The translations under genes were made by a program, and so were the position numbers. The notes beneath the pieces are model-generated. The model made no database searches, was not told the DNA's origin, and was given only the letters and a program-made list of their open reading frames with translations. Of a stretch of DNA of 64,000 bases, positions 15,747 through 24,536 are shown one piece after another; position 1 is the stretch's first letter, and each line of letters opens with the position of its first letter. Source of the stretch: JADCGM01 sp943370355 (lineage in GTDB: Bacteria > Pseudomonadota > Alphaproteobacteria > Sphingomonadales > Sphingomonadaceae); NCBI GenBank assembly GCA_943370355.1, contig CALRQP020000007.1, positions 73,644-137,643 on the forward strand, in the 5' to 3' direction.

Positions 15747-15986
15747 TCAGGCGGCGCCATGCTCGTCGATGAAGCTGATCGCGTCCTTGACGGTCAGGAT
15801 CTTCTCCGCCGCGTCGTCGGGGATCTCGACGCCGAATTCTTCCTCGAAGGCCATGACCAGCTCGACGGTGTCGAGGCTGTCCGCGCCCAGATCATCGATG
15901 AAGCTCGCATCTTCGGTGACCTTGTCGGCCTCGACGCCCAGATGCTCCACCACGATCTTCTTTACGCGCTCGGCGACATCGCTCAT
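15747..15986 (-). CDS. acpP: Acyl carrier protein
   Basis: 79-residue acidic four-helix protein. The phosphopantetheine serine is S37 in the invariant GADSLDTVELVM. It carries growing acyl chains for FabD, FabG and FabF, whose genes lie either side. It is the strongest expected transcript of the cluster, and the hairpin right after its stop fits independent high-level production. Confidence 0.98.
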   Translation of the reverse strand: MSDVAERVKKIVVEHLGVEADKVTEDASFIDDLGADSLDTVELVMAFEEEFGVEIPDDAAEKILTVKDAISFIDEHGAA

Positions 15987-16075
15987 CGATTATTCCTTCG
16001 TTGGTGCCGTTTCGGGTTGGCTCTGCCGATAACCCCGTCGCGAAACGCTGGCAAGACCCGCTTGGGTGCAAGCCG

Positions 16076-16813
16076 TCAGATCATCGCCATACCGCCGTTC
16101 ACATGCAGCGTGCTGCCGGTGACGTAGCTGGCTTCGCGCGACGCGAGATAGACGACGGCGGCAGCGATCTCCTCGCCCGTTCCCATGCGGCCCGCCGGGA
16201 TGCGCGCATTGAGCGCCTCCTTCTGCGCATCGGGCAAGCCATCGGTCATCGCCGATGCGATGAACCCCGGCGCGACGCAATTGACGGTGACATTGCGGCT
16301 GGCGACTTCCTGCGCGAGTGCCTTCGACATACCGATCAGACCGGCCTTCGACGCGGCATAATTGGCTTGTCCCGGATTGCCGGTGACGCCGACCACCGAG
16401 GTGATGCTGATGATGCGGCCGAATCGCGCCTTCATCATCGGCTTGAGCGCGGCGCGGCAGAGGCGGAACGCAGCCTCAAGATTGACGCGGATGACGGTGT
16501 CCCACTCTTCGTCCTTCATACGGAGCGCGAGATTGTCGCGCGTCACGCCGGCGTTGTTGACGAGGATATCAAGCTGGCCGAGCGCCGCGACGGCGCTCGG
16601 GACCAGCGAATCGACGGCAGCAGCATCCGAGAGGTTGCAGGGCAAGATGACGGTATCGCCGCCAATGTCCGCTGCGACGGCTTCGAGCGCCTCGGCCCTC
16701 GTGCCGGACAAAGCGACGCGTGCGCCCTGCGCGGCGAGCGCCTTGGCGACCGAGGACCCGATGCCGCCGGATGCGCCGGTCACCAATGCTGTCATGCCTG
16801 TCAGGTCGAACAT
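16076..16813 (-). CDS. fabG: 3-oxoacyl-[acyl-carrier-protein] reductase
   Basis: 245-residue classical short-chain dehydrogenase reducing 3-oxoacyl-ACP with NADPH. The cofactor loop is TGASGGIG (12-19). NNAG is followed by the catalytic triad Ser in SITSV (about 138), Tyr in NYAASK (about 151) and Lys four later. The C-terminal VTGSTLHVNGGMAM is typical of FabG. Between fabD and acpP on the same strand, in the standard order. Confidence 0.97.
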   Translation of the reverse strand: MFDLTGMTALVTGASGGIGSSVAKALAAQGARVALSGTRAEALEAVAADIGGDTVILPCNLSDAAAVDSLVPSAVAALGQLDILVNNAGVTRDNLALRMKDEEWDTVIRVNLEAAFRLCRAALKPMMKARFGRIISITSVVGVTGNPGQANYAASKAGLIGMSKALAQEVASRNVTVNCVAPGFIASAMTDGLPDAQKEALNARIPAGRMGTGEEIAAAVVYLASREASYVTGSTLHVNGGMAMI

Positions 16814-16882
16814 GTCTCACTCCCAATTTGATTCACGTGGCGGCGGGTTGGCGCTCCGCGTCTCCGCGCCTCCGCGTGAGGA

Positions 16883-17821
16883 TCAAAGCTGCGCCAAGAC
16901 GGCCTCGATATCGTTCATGCCAAGCACGCTCACATTCGCAGCCTCCGGTTCGATGCGTTTGATCATCGGGCCGAGGACCTTGCCGCCGAATTCGACGAAA
17001 CGGGTGACGCCAAGGCCGGTCATTGTCGAGACGCTTTCGCGCCAGCGGACCATGCCCGTCACCTGTTCGACGAGCAGACGTCGGATCTCGTCCGCCTCGG
17101 AGACCGGACCGGCGGTGACATTGGCGATCAGCGGCACGACAGGGCCGCGCAGCGCGGCCTTGGCGAGCGCTTCGGCCATCGCATCGGCGGCGGGCTGCAT
17201 GAGCGCGCAGTGAAAGGGCGCCGACACCGGCAGCAGGATTGCTCGCTTGGCACCGCCGGCCTTCGCCAGTTCAATCGCGCGCTCGACGGCACCCTTGTGG
17301 CCTGACAGCACGGCCTGGCCCGGCGCATTGTCGTTGGCGACGGCGCAGATTTCACCCTCGGCGGCCTGCGCGGCTGCGGCTTGCGCGGGCTCCAGGTCCA
17401 TGCCGAGCAGCGCGGCCATCGCACCGACTCCGACAGGCACTGCCGCCTGCATCGCCTGACCGCGCAGCCGCAGCAACCGAGCCGTGTCGGCGAGCGTCAG
17501 CGATCCCGCCGCACACAGTGCCGAATATTCGCCGAGGCTGTGGCCAGCGACATAGGCGGCCTTGTCGGCGACGCGGATGCCCCCTTCGCGCTCAAGCACC
17601 CGGAGCGTGGCGATCGCCACCGCCATGATTGCCGGCTGGGCGTTCTCTGTCAGCGTCAGGTCGGACTCGGGTCCGTCGAACATCAGCGCCGACAATTTTT
17701 GCTCGAGCGCATCGTCGACCTCCTGAAACACCTCGCGCGCGACGGGCGAGGCGTCGGACAGCGCCTTGCCCATCCCGACGGCCTGGCTGCCTTGTCCGGG
17801 GAAAATGAAGGCGTTGGTCAT
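16883..17821 (-). CDS. fabD: Malonyl-CoA:ACP transacylase
   Basis: 312 residues. It loads malonate onto ACP. The nucleophile is S95 in AGHSLGEYSAL, the N-terminal oxyanion motif is FIFPGQGSQAVGMG, and the distal histidine lies in PVSAPFHCALM. The ATG at 17821 is chosen because homology begins there; an in-frame extension upstream lacks similarity. First gene of fabD-fabG-acpP-fabF-mltG, with about 268 bases between it and the divergent TPR gene. Confidence 0.96.
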   Translation of the reverse strand: MTNAFIFPGQGSQAVGMGKALSDASPVAREVFQEVDDALEQKLSALMFDGPESDLTLTENAQPAIMAVAIATLRVLEREGGIRVADKAAYVAGHSLGEYSALCAAGSLTLADTARLLRLRGQAMQAAVPVGVGAMAALLGMDLEPAQAAAAQAAEGEICAVANDNAPGQAVLSGHKGAVERAIELAKAGGAKRAILLPVSAPFHCALMQPAADAMAEALAKAALRGPVVPLIANVTAGPVSEADEIRRLLVEQVTGMVRWRESVSTMTGLGVTRFVEFGGKVLGPMIKRIEPEAANVSVLGMNDIEAVLAQL

Positions 17822-18089
17822 CGCGGTCCCTTGGCAATTTTCGTCGCGACGCGGCGTAAACCCCGCGTGCCGTGTGCGCAAGCGACGCACGATTCAGCAT
17901 CTTTGCGGCGGCGCAGCGATCTACTAATGTCGTCGGCGCTCTGGAACGGGCAAGCGGGTTCCGCCGTTCATCCGTCAGCCAGCCGTCCTTCCGTAGAATG
18001 GTTGCAACAGCGCCGTTCTAGGGAAAGATTGCGCGTTGACTGGGACAGCGAGTGCACGCGTGCGCTGCTGAACATAGAAGAGGACGATC

Positions 18090-19169
18090 ATGAAGCTTGT
18101 TTCCCGTGTTGCCGTTGCAGCCGCACTCGCGCTTACGCCCGCAATTGCGTCCGCTGCCGTCAGCCCAGCGGTCGGCAAGGCGCTGAACGCCGCCAAGGCC
18201 GGCAACCAGGCCGCACTTGCACAGGCCCGGGCTGCAGCGAACACCGAGGAGGAGCGCCGCGCGGTCGCGCAGATGGCGGCCTATGTCTACACGAAGACGG
18301 GCCAATATGGCCGCGCCGCCGCCGAACTTGAAGCCATGGGCGCGCCGGCCAGCCAGCTGGCGCCGCTCTATTATCAGGCCGGTCAGTATGACAAGGCGAT
18401 CGCAGCCGGCAAGCGCGCCGGTGGCCAGGGTCTCGTCGTCGCCGGCCAGTCCTACATCCGCCAGGGCAAATATGCTCAGGCGCTGGGCATCTATCAGCAG
18501 CTGGTGAAGTCCAACCCGGGCAATCAGCGCTATCTCGAGAATCTCGCGGCCGCGCAGTTCAAGACCGGCAACAAGACGGCTTATCTCGCGACGACCGAGA
18601 AGCTGATCCATGTCGATCCGTCGCCGGCGCGCTGGAAGGCGCTGCTGCTCGACCTCAAGCAGGAGCAGATGTCGCGCGAATCGAAGCTGGCGCTGTTCCA
18701 CCTCATGAACGCGACCCGCAACCTGACGAACCCGGACGATTTCCAGGAATTCGCCAAGCTTGCGATCGTCGGCAACCAACCCGGAGCCGCCAAAGCCGCG
18801 CTCGACGCCGCCAAGGCCGCGAACGCGATCTCCAGTAACGACCAGATGACGCTGCGCCTGCTGCAGGCCGCCGGCCAGAAGGCAGCCGAGGCAAATGCAA
18901 CGCTTGCCAAGCTGCCGAACACGCCCGACGGCCGCTATCAAGCGGGCAACATCATGCTCGGCGGCGGCAATTTCGCGGGCGCGGTCAACGCCTACAATGC
19001 TGCGATTGCCGGCAAGGCGAGCGTCGACCAGGCGATGGTGTTCAAGGGCATCGCCCAGGCCCGTGCCGGCCAGAACGGCCCGGCCCGCGCGACCTTCAAG
19101 GCTGTGCCCGACGGCGGCATGAAGGACATCGCCAACCTCTGGGCGCTGTACGCCAGCACCAAGGGCTGA
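18090..19169 (+). CDS. Exported tetratricopeptide-repeat protein
   Basis: 359 residues with a clear Sec signal peptide (MKLVSRVAVAAALALTPAIASA, cleavage near 23). The rest is alanine-rich helical repeats of TPR/Sel1-like spacing, for example GRAAAELEAMGAPASQLAPL and YAQALGIYQQLVKSNPGNQR. A good ribosome site, AGAGGA, precedes the ATG. A strong terminator follows, so it is monocistronic. Probably a periplasmic scaffold; no enzymatic motif is visible and its partner is unknown. Confidence 0.85.
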   Translation: MKLVSRVAVAAALALTPAIASAAVSPAVGKALNAAKAGNQAALAQARAAANTEEERRAVAQMAAYVYTKTGQYGRAAAELEAMGAPASQLAPLYYQAGQYDKAIAAGKRAGGQGLVVAGQSYIRQGKYAQALGIYQQLVKSNPGNQRYLENLAAAQFKTGNKTAYLATTEKLIHVDPSPARWKALLLDLKQEQMSRESKLALFHLMNATRNLTNPDDFQEFAKLAIVGNQPGAAKAALDAAKAANAISSNDQMTLRLLQAAGQKAAEANATLAKLPNTPDGRYQAGNIMLGGGNFAGAVNAYNAAIAGKASVDQAMVFKGIAQARAGQNGPARATFKAVPDGGMKDIANLWALYASTKG

Positions 19170-19190
19170 ACGTTTTCCGACGGATTTAGA

Positions 19191-19225
19191 GGGGCGGCGG
19201 AGTAACATCCGCCGCCCCTTTTCTT
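19191..19225 (+). terminator. Rho-independent terminator of the TPR gene
   Basis: Perfect 10-base stem GGGGCGGCGG / CCGCCGCCCC with an 8-base loop, followed by TTTTCTTT. It sits 21 bases after the TPR stop and just before the convergent ccmB end. Confidence 0.92.
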
Positions 19226-19232
19226 TGAGGCG

Positions 19233-19886
19233 TCAATCCTGCGCTGATCTGAGACCAGCTCCGGCAGCGAACGGGCCGATCGCCAGCAAAACGAGGCTAG
19301 AGGCTGCGAGCAGGCGCAGCGCGCCCGCGCCGCCGGGTCCGGGAAGCAGCAGGCCGCTGCCGAAAATCAGTACGGGCAGCGCGAGCGGGAGCACGAGGAG
19401 ACCGGCGAGTGCGCCGCCGCGCAGGCCTGCTGTCAGCGATGCCGCGACGACTGCGAGGCTGGCGAGCGCCGGTGTGCCGAGCGCCAGCCCGGCGAGCAGC
19501 AGTGGCAGTTGCGCGGGCGCGAGGTTGAGCAGGGCTGCGGCGACGAGCGTCGTGACGAGTAGTGGCGGCGCGAAGGTCAACCAATGTGCGACGATACGGG
19601 CTGCGGCGATGGTCTCGGGCGCGAGGCCGCGCGCCAGATATTGGTCAAGGGTCCCGTCCGCTCGGTCGGGTTCGATGAGCGTGTCGATTGGCAGGAGTGC
19701 AGCCAACAACGCCGCGACCCACAGCACGCCGCCGGCGACGCGCGCGAGCAGGCGAGGCTCCGGGCCGATCGCGAAGGGGAACAGGCTCACGACGAGCACG
19801 AAGAACACGAGCGGCAGCACGACGCCTCCGAGACGCGCGAAGGCGAGCGCGAGGTCGCGGCGGACGAGTGCGGCAAAGACGCTCAC
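19233..19886 (-). CDS. ccmB: Heme exporter membrane subunit CcmB
   Basis: 217-residue membrane protein with six hydrophobic segments, including the CcmB-typical PLVFFVLVVSLFPFAIGPEP and DRADGTLDQYLARGLAPE. With CcmA and CcmC it forms the ABC module that releases heme to CcmE during system I cytochrome c maturation. Its ATG overlaps the ccmA stop. ccmC and later genes do not follow here; the 3' end faces the TPR gene, so the ccm genes are split. Confidence 0.95.
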   Translation of the reverse strand: MSVFAALVRRDLALAFARLGGVVLPLVFFVLVVSLFPFAIGPEPRLLARVAGGVLWVAALLAALLPIDTLIEPDRADGTLDQYLARGLAPETIAAARIVAHWLTFAPPLLVTTLVAAALLNLAPAQLPLLLAGLALGTPALASLAVVAASLTAGLRGGALAGLLVLPLALPVLIFGSGLLLPGPGGAGALRLLAASSLVLLAIGPFAAGAGLRSAQD

Positions 19887-20461
19887 AGCTGCAACTCCGC
19901 TGCATCATCGAGGCCGATCGGCACATGGCTCGTCGCAATGACGAGCCCACCGTCCGCCCGGTGCGCCTGCATTGCTGCCGCGAGCCGGTCGACGTTGGCG
20001 ACATCAAGCCCGACGCTCGGTTCGTCGAGCAGCCAGAGCGGCGCGCCCGACGCCCAGGTCCGTGCAAGCGCGGCACGGCGCTTCTGGCCGCTCGACAGGA
20101 TACGGATCGGGAAATCGGCCAGCGGGGCGAGGTCGAAGCGGTGGAGCGCGTCATCGACCCGCGCCGCACCGCCGTCGAGCCCGGCCCAGAAGCGCAGTTC
20201 GGAGATCAGCGTCCGGTCGGCCTTCAGCGCATTGTCATGGCCGAGAAAGGCGATGCCGAACGGATTGGCCAGCGATCCAGCCTCGATGTGCAGCAGTCCG
20301 GCGATCAGCCGCAGCAGCGTCGACTTGCCCGCACCGTTCGGCCCTTTCACGAGTAGCGCATTCCCCGCCGCCAGCCGGAACGAGACACCCTCCAGCACCG
20401 GCCGCCCGCCGCGCAGGCAGGACAGCCCCTCGGCAATCAATTCTGGCGCGGCCCCCGGCAT
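19883..20461 (-). CDS. ccmA: Heme exporter ATP-binding subunit CcmA
   Basis: ABC ATPase of about 192 residues. Walker A is GPNGAGKST, the signature is LSSGQKRRAALAR, Walker B is LWLLDEPSVGLD and the switch histidine is in ATSH. The ATG at 20461 is preferred over one 18 codons upstream, because the added residues are not family-like. Coupled to ccmB by a 4-base overlap. Upstream lie palindromic repeats shared with the divergent cysS region. Confidence 0.94.
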   Translation of the reverse strand: MPGAAPELIAEGLSCLRGGRPVLEGVSFRLAAGNALLVKGPNGAGKSTLLRLIAGLLHIEAGSLANPFGIAFLGHDNALKADRTLISELRFWAGLDGGAARVDDALHRFDLAPLADFPIRILSSGQKRRAALARTWASGAPLWLLDEPSVGLDVANVDRLAAAMQAHRADGGLVIATSHVPIGLDDAAELQL

Positions 20462-20529
20462 TGCGACGGTCTTAGAACAGGATGCAGGCGGGTGGAATTG
20501 CGAAACCCGAGCCATCTTACGCTCGCGCC

Positions 20530-20645
20530 GAGATCCTGACGCAAGTCAGGATCTCGCTGTGAGAAGCGGCTACTCGCAAGGAGATCCTGACTTTCGTCAG
20601 GATGACGGGTGTCTAGGGCTCAGTCCCTCCCCTTGCGGGGAGGGG
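20530..20645. repeat. Palindromic repeats (families B and C) between ccmA and cysS
   Basis: 20530-20555 is a perfect 11-base stem GAGATCCTGAC-GCAA-GTCAGGATCTC. A second copy at 20581-20605 has the same left arm with GTCAGGATGAC. A third hairpin, CCCTCCCC-TTGC-GGGGAGGG, lies at 20625-20644 and resembles the units at 22003 and 22118. Together they fill most of the space between the two divergent genes. Confidence 0.85.
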
Positions 20646-20670
20646 ACGCACGCCTCTAAACACCGCCGCC

Positions 20671-21996
20671 ATGGATATCCGGCTCTACAACACGCTGACC
20701 CGCCGCAAGGAGGTGTTCACCCCTGCCGACCCGCGCCGGGTGACGATGTATGTGTGCGGCCCGACGGTATACAATCGCGCGCACATCGGCAACGCGCGGC
20801 CTGCCGTGGTGTTCGATGTGCTGGCCCGGCTACTGCGGCATAAGTACGGCGCAGAACACGTCGTCTACGCCCGCAACATCACCGATATCGAGGACAAGAT
20901 CATCGCTTCGGCTGCGGCGGAAGGCGTGCCGATCGATACGATCACCGCGCGCTACGAGACACATTATCTCGACGACATGGGTGCGCTCGGCGTGTTGCCG
21001 CCCGATCTTGCGCCGCATGCGACGCACCATGTGCCGCAGATGGTCGAGATGATCGCGCGGCTGATCGAGCGCGGCCATGCCTACGCGGCGGACGGTCATG
21101 TGCTGTTCGACGTGCCGAGTTGGCCCGATTACGGCAAGCTGTCGCGCCGCCCGATGGATGAAATGATCGCGGGGGCGCGGGTCGAGGTTGCGCCGTACAA
21201 GCGCTCGCCGGCCGACTTCGTGCTGTGGAAACCGAGTTCGGACGACCAGCCGGGCTGGCCCTCGCCCTGGGGTCGCGGCCGGCCGGGCTGGCACATCGAA
21301 TGCTCAGCGATGATCGAGGCGCATCTGGGCGAGACCATCGACATCCACGCCGGCGGCATCGACCTGCAATTTCCACATCACGAGAATGAGATCGCGCAGA
21401 GCGTCTGCGCGCATGGCGGTGCGCCGCTGGCGCGGGTCTGGTTGCACAATGGCTTCCTCGACATGGGCGGGGAGAAGATGTCGAAGTCGCTCGGCAATGT
21501 GACGCTGGTCGAGGATTTGCTAAGCCAGGGACATAGGGGGAGCCACCTACGAGCTGCGCTCTTGTCCGCTCACTATCGTCATCCACTGGATTGGAATCCC
21601 GCGCTCATCGGACGCACGCAGCGCAAAATTGACCGTTGGCGGATGCGATCTGAAGGCCAATTCTGCGAGGGAGCCGAGCCGCACCCCAGTGTGGTCGACG
21701 CACTATGTGATGACCTAAATACGCCAAAGGCATTTGCTGCACTTTCCGAACTGGAGCGTAAGGGACAATGGGATGCGTTCCATGCGTCCATAAACCTGCT
21801 CGGGATCGACTATCGTCAAACTCCATCAAACATGGGGTCGATGGATGCTGCTTTCGTCGAGACCTTAGTTGAACAGCGAAACAACGCTCGAAGGGGACGC
21901 GATTTCGTTGAATCCGACCGCATTCGGAGCATTCTTGCGGCCGAGAACATCGTCCTGGAAGACACCCCAACCGGAACGACCTGGCGACGGGCGTAG
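20671..21996 (+). CDS. cysS: Cysteinyl-tRNA synthetase, mosaic composition
   Basis: 441 residues. It attaches cysteine to tRNA-Cys. Class I motifs are present: zinc cysteine C29 (YVCGPTVYN), HIGN at 38-41, GWHIECSAM, and KMSKS at 269-273. The first ~284 codons use the strongly G/C-ending codons of the window. From about 21520 the base composition falls clearly (codons such as CTA, ACT, TTA, ATA, AAT, CGA appear). The C-terminal part still reads as CysS (AALLSAHYRHPLDWN, DALCDDLNTPKA, DRIRSILAAENIVLEDTP). So the 3' third looks replaced from another lineage, while the reading frame stays intact. A repeat element follows. Confidence 0.95.
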   Translation: MDIRLYNTLTRRKEVFTPADPRRVTMYVCGPTVYNRAHIGNARPAVVFDVLARLLRHKYGAEHVVYARNITDIEDKIIASAAAEGVPIDTITARYETHYLDDMGALGVLPPDLAPHATHHVPQMVEMIARLIERGHAYAADGHVLFDVPSWPDYGKLSRRPMDEMIAGARVEVAPYKRSPADFVLWKPSSDDQPGWPSPWGRGRPGWHIECSAMIEAHLGETIDIHAGGIDLQFPHHENEIAQSVCAHGGAPLARVWLHNGFLDMGGEKMSKSLGNVTLVEDLLSQGHRGSHLRAALLSAHYRHPLDWNPALIGRTQRKIDRWRMRSEGQFCEGAEPHPSVVDALCDDLNTPKAFAALSELERKGQWDAFHASINLLGIDYRQTPSNMGSMDAAFVETLVEQRNNARRGRDFVESDRIRSILAAENIVLEDTPTGTTWRRA

Positions 21997-22000
21997 CACC

Positions 22001-22141
22001 TCTCCCTTGAGGGGAGAGGTCGACTCAGGCGTAGCCTGAGCGGGTGAGGGTGAGCGCCGCAACGCGGCGCAAGCTATCGTGCGTCACCCTCACCCCGCTC
22101 GACTAAAGTCGAGTCGCCCTCTCCCCTCAAGGGAGAGGGAT
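22001..22141. repeat. Paired inverted palindromic repeat (family C) after cysS
   Basis: Starts with CTCTCCCTTGAGGGGAGAG, then GCGGGTGAGGGTGA. It ends with the inverted order TCACCCTCACCCCGC, then CTCTCCCCTCAAGGGAGAG. Each terminal block is itself a hairpin. Further stems TCAGGCGTAGCCTGA and CGACTAAAGTCG lie inside. The layout is like a two-unit BIME. It occupies nearly the whole gap between cysS and the IscU-like gene. Confidence 0.88.
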
Positions 22142-22179
22142 GCAGACAATCGAAACTGGCGCTCTATATTGAACCTCAC

Positions 22180-22623
22180 ATGACCGAAGCCCTCTATAAC
22201 ACCGCGATTCTCCGCCTTGCCGCGTCGATCCCGCATCAGGAGCGGCTCGCGTCGCCGCAGGCGACGGTGCAGCGCGTGTCGCCGGTTTGCGGGAGCCGGG
22301 TGACGGTGGATCTGGATCTCGACGCGGACGGACGTGTCGTGCGGTTCGGGCAGGAGGTTCGCGCCTGTGCGCTGGGGCAGGCCTCGGCAGCGATTCTGGG
22401 ACAGGCGGTACTTGGCAAATCGGGCGAGGAGATTGCCGAGGCGCGTGATGCGCTGGCAGCGTTCCTGAAGGGCGAGAGCGAGGCACCCGGCGATTGGCCC
22501 GGTCTCGACCTGTTCGCGCCGGCCCGGCCGCACAAGGGGCGGCATGGATCGATCCGGCTGGCGTTCGAGGCCGCAGCGGATGCGGCTGCCGTCGCCGCCA
22601 AACAGCGCGACGAAGCGGCCTAG
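22180..22623 (+). CDS. IscU/NifU-like iron-sulfur scaffold protein
   Basis: 147 residues of the NifU N-terminal family. Conserved cysteines are in SPVCGSRV (about 37) and VRACALGQASA (about 67), matching the first two scaffold positions. A third cysteine expected after the LKG region is not seen, so it is a divergent member. Such proteins occur in many Sphingomonadales apart from the isc/suf operons. The Kef-type antiporter starts 3 bases after its stop, so they share a transcript. Role in cluster assembly is inferred from family only. Confidence 0.82.
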   Translation: MTEALYNTAILRLAASIPHQERLASPQATVQRVSPVCGSRVTVDLDLDADGRVVRFGQEVRACALGQASAAILGQAVLGKSGEEIAEARDALAAFLKGESEAPGDWPGLDLFAPARPHKGRHGSIRLAFEAAADAAAVAAKQRDEAA

Positions 22624-22626
22624 CCG

Positions 22627-24441
22627 GTGACGGGGGGCGCGTCAGAATCGACCTTGCTACGCGACGCGGTCGTCTATCTCGCCGCCGCCGTCGTCATCGT
22701 ACCTCTGTTCGCGCGGATGAAATTGGGCGCGGTGCTCGGCTATCTTGCCGCGGGCATCTTGATCGGGCCATCGGTGCTGCGGCTCGTCGCCGATCCGGCC
22801 TCGACGCTCAGCTTCGCCGAATTCGGCATCGTCATGCTGCTGTTCGTGATCGGGCTCGAATTGCGCCCGAGCCGGTTGTGGCAACTCAGGCGCGACATTT
22901 TCGGGCTCGGATTGCTGCAGGTCACGCTCTGCGGCCTTGCGATCACTGGCATCCTTCTCGCGATCACCGGGCTGACCTGGCAGGCGGCACTCGTCGTCGG
23001 GCTGCCGCTGGCGCTGTCCTCGACCGCCTTGGTCGTGCAGCTGCTCGAAGAACGCGAGGAGCTCAACACGCCGATGGGCGAGCGCAGCTTCGCGATCCTG
23101 CTGTTTCAGGACCTCGCGATCGTGCCGCTGCTGACCATCGTCGCCGCGCTGTCGCGCGTGCCCGATCCCAATGCCGTCGCCGGCTGGATGCAGGCGCTGC
23201 TGACGGCAGGCGCGATCATTGGCCTCGCGCTTGCCGGCCGATATCTGATGAACCCGCTGTTCCGCCTCATCGGCGAACTGGGGGCACGCGAAGCCTTCGT
23301 CGTCGCCGCGCTGTTTACGGTGCTCGGCGCGGCGTTCGTTATGCAGACGCTCGGCCTGTCGATGGCGCTGGGTGCGTTCGTCGCCGGCGTGATGCTCGCC
23401 GAATCGCCTTACAGGCACGAGCTGGAGGCCGATATCGAGCCGTTCCGCGGTCTGCTGCTCGGGCTGTTTTTCGTGTCGGTCGGCATGAGCCTCGACCTGA
23501 CCGTGCTGCGCGATCAGGCGGGGTTGGTGTTCCTGATCGTGCTCGCGGTGATGGCGGTGAAGACCGGTATCATTGCGATACTTGCGCGGCTGTTCGGCAC
23601 ACCTTTGGCCAGCGCGCTGCCGATGGGCCTGCTGCTCAGCCAGGGCGGCGAATTCGGCTTCGTGCTGTTCGGTGCGGCGCAGCGCGGGCTGCTGCTATCG
23701 CCTGATGCGGCGAGCCTGTTCGGCGCGGTGGTGACGGTGTCGATGGCGCTGACGCCGATCATCGTCAAACTCGCCTCGGTGCTTGAGGTGGAGGACCGGC
23801 CGGTGCTGCCCGATGGGCCGGAGACCGCCGACAACCGGCATAAGGTCATCATTGTCGGTTATGGCCGCTTCGGCCAGACGGTCAGCCAGATGCTCGCAGC
23901 GCGCGGCATTGCGGTGACGTTGATCGACATAAAGCCGTCGCAGATCGAAACAACCGGCCGCTTCGGCGTCAAAGTCTATTATGGCGATGGGCGGCGCATT
24001 GATGTGCTGCGCGCGGCGGGGGCCGATGACGCGGAGCTCATCATCTATGCCGCTGACGGCCAATGGCTCAACCGCGAGACGATCGCGCCGGTGCGCGCGG
24101 CTTTCCCGCACGCCAAGCTGCTTGCCCGGGCTTTCGACCGGCGGCACTGGATCGAGCTGAAACAGGCCGAGATCGAAACGGTGGTGCGCGAGGTCTTCGA
24201 CAGCGCCGTTGTGCTCGGCCGCGCCGCGCTGACCGAACTCGGCACGCCCGAGCCCGTCATCGACGCGATCGAGGAAGAATATCGCCGCCGCGACGCCGAG
24301 CGCCTGTCGGCCCAGCTATGCAGCGGCGACCTCATGGCTGGCCGCGAGAGCTTCTTCCGGCCGGAGAATCCGATGGAATTGTCAGGGCTCGGCGAAATTC
24401 CGTTTGTCGACGATGAGGTCGCACTCGGCGAGGGGGTCTAG
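22627..24441 (+). CDS. Kef-type monovalent cation:proton antiporter
   Basis: 604 residues from a GTG start. About 12 membrane segments form the CPA2 Na+/H+ exchanger domain (1-385), including GYLAAGILIGPSVL and LLFQDLAIVPLL. A cytoplasmic RCK/TrkA-N domain follows (about 400-520), with the nucleotide loop VIIVGYGRFGQTVSQML. KefB/KefC proteins expel K+ and are gated by glutathione adducts during electrophile stress. The start follows the scaffold gene by 3 bases. The stop overlaps the convergent DUF2474 gene by 4 bases. Confidence 0.94.
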   Translation: MTGGASESTLLRDAVVYLAAAVVIVPLFARMKLGAVLGYLAAGILIGPSVLRLVADPASTLSFAEFGIVMLLFVIGLELRPSRLWQLRRDIFGLGLLQVTLCGLAITGILLAITGLTWQAALVVGLPLALSSTALVVQLLEEREELNTPMGERSFAILLFQDLAIVPLLTIVAALSRVPDPNAVAGWMQALLTAGAIIGLALAGRYLMNPLFRLIGELGAREAFVVAALFTVLGAAFVMQTLGLSMALGAFVAGVMLAESPYRHELEADIEPFRGLLLGLFFVSVGMSLDLTVLRDQAGLVFLIVLAVMAVKTGIIAILARLFGTPLASALPMGLLLSQGGEFGFVLFGAAQRGLLLSPDAASLFGAVVTVSMALTPIIVKLASVLEVEDRPVLPDGPETADNRHKVIIVGYGRFGQTVSQMLAARGIAVTLIDIKPSQIETTGRFGVKVYYGDGRRIDVLRAAGADDAELIIYAADGQWLNRETIAPVRAAFPHAKLLARAFDRRHWIELKQAEIETVVREVFDSAVVLGRAALTELGTPEPVIDAIEEEYRRRDAERLSAQLCSGDLMAGRESFFRPENPMELSGLGEIPFVDDEVALGEGV

Positions 24442-24536
24442 GGCGCAATCCACAGCCGCAGCAGCCAGGCGACCGCGCCCACTGTCGCGACGCCAGCCGC
24501 CCAGAGCCCCACGAACCAGAGTAGTTGGCGCGCCAT
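24438..24536 (-). CDS. DUF2474/CydX-like small subunit of the bd oxidase
   Basis: 32-residue single-pass membrane protein: MARQLLWFVGLWAAGV followed by a hydrophobic stretch ending WLLRLWIAP. Its ATG overlaps the cydB stop (TGATG), so it is co-translated with cydAB. Short proteins in this position (CydX, CydH, or DUF2474 next to CioAB-type oxidases) stabilise the heme-bearing subunit. The sequence pattern, with W-F-x-G-L-W near the start, fits DUF2474. Confidence 0.85.
   Translation of the reverse strand: MARQLLWFVGLWAAGVATVGAVAWLLRLWIAP

Noticed and set aside
21515..21996. cysS as a pseudogene
   Set aside because: The frame is intact, HIGH-like and KMSKS motifs are present and the C-terminal region keeps CysS features despite changed composition.
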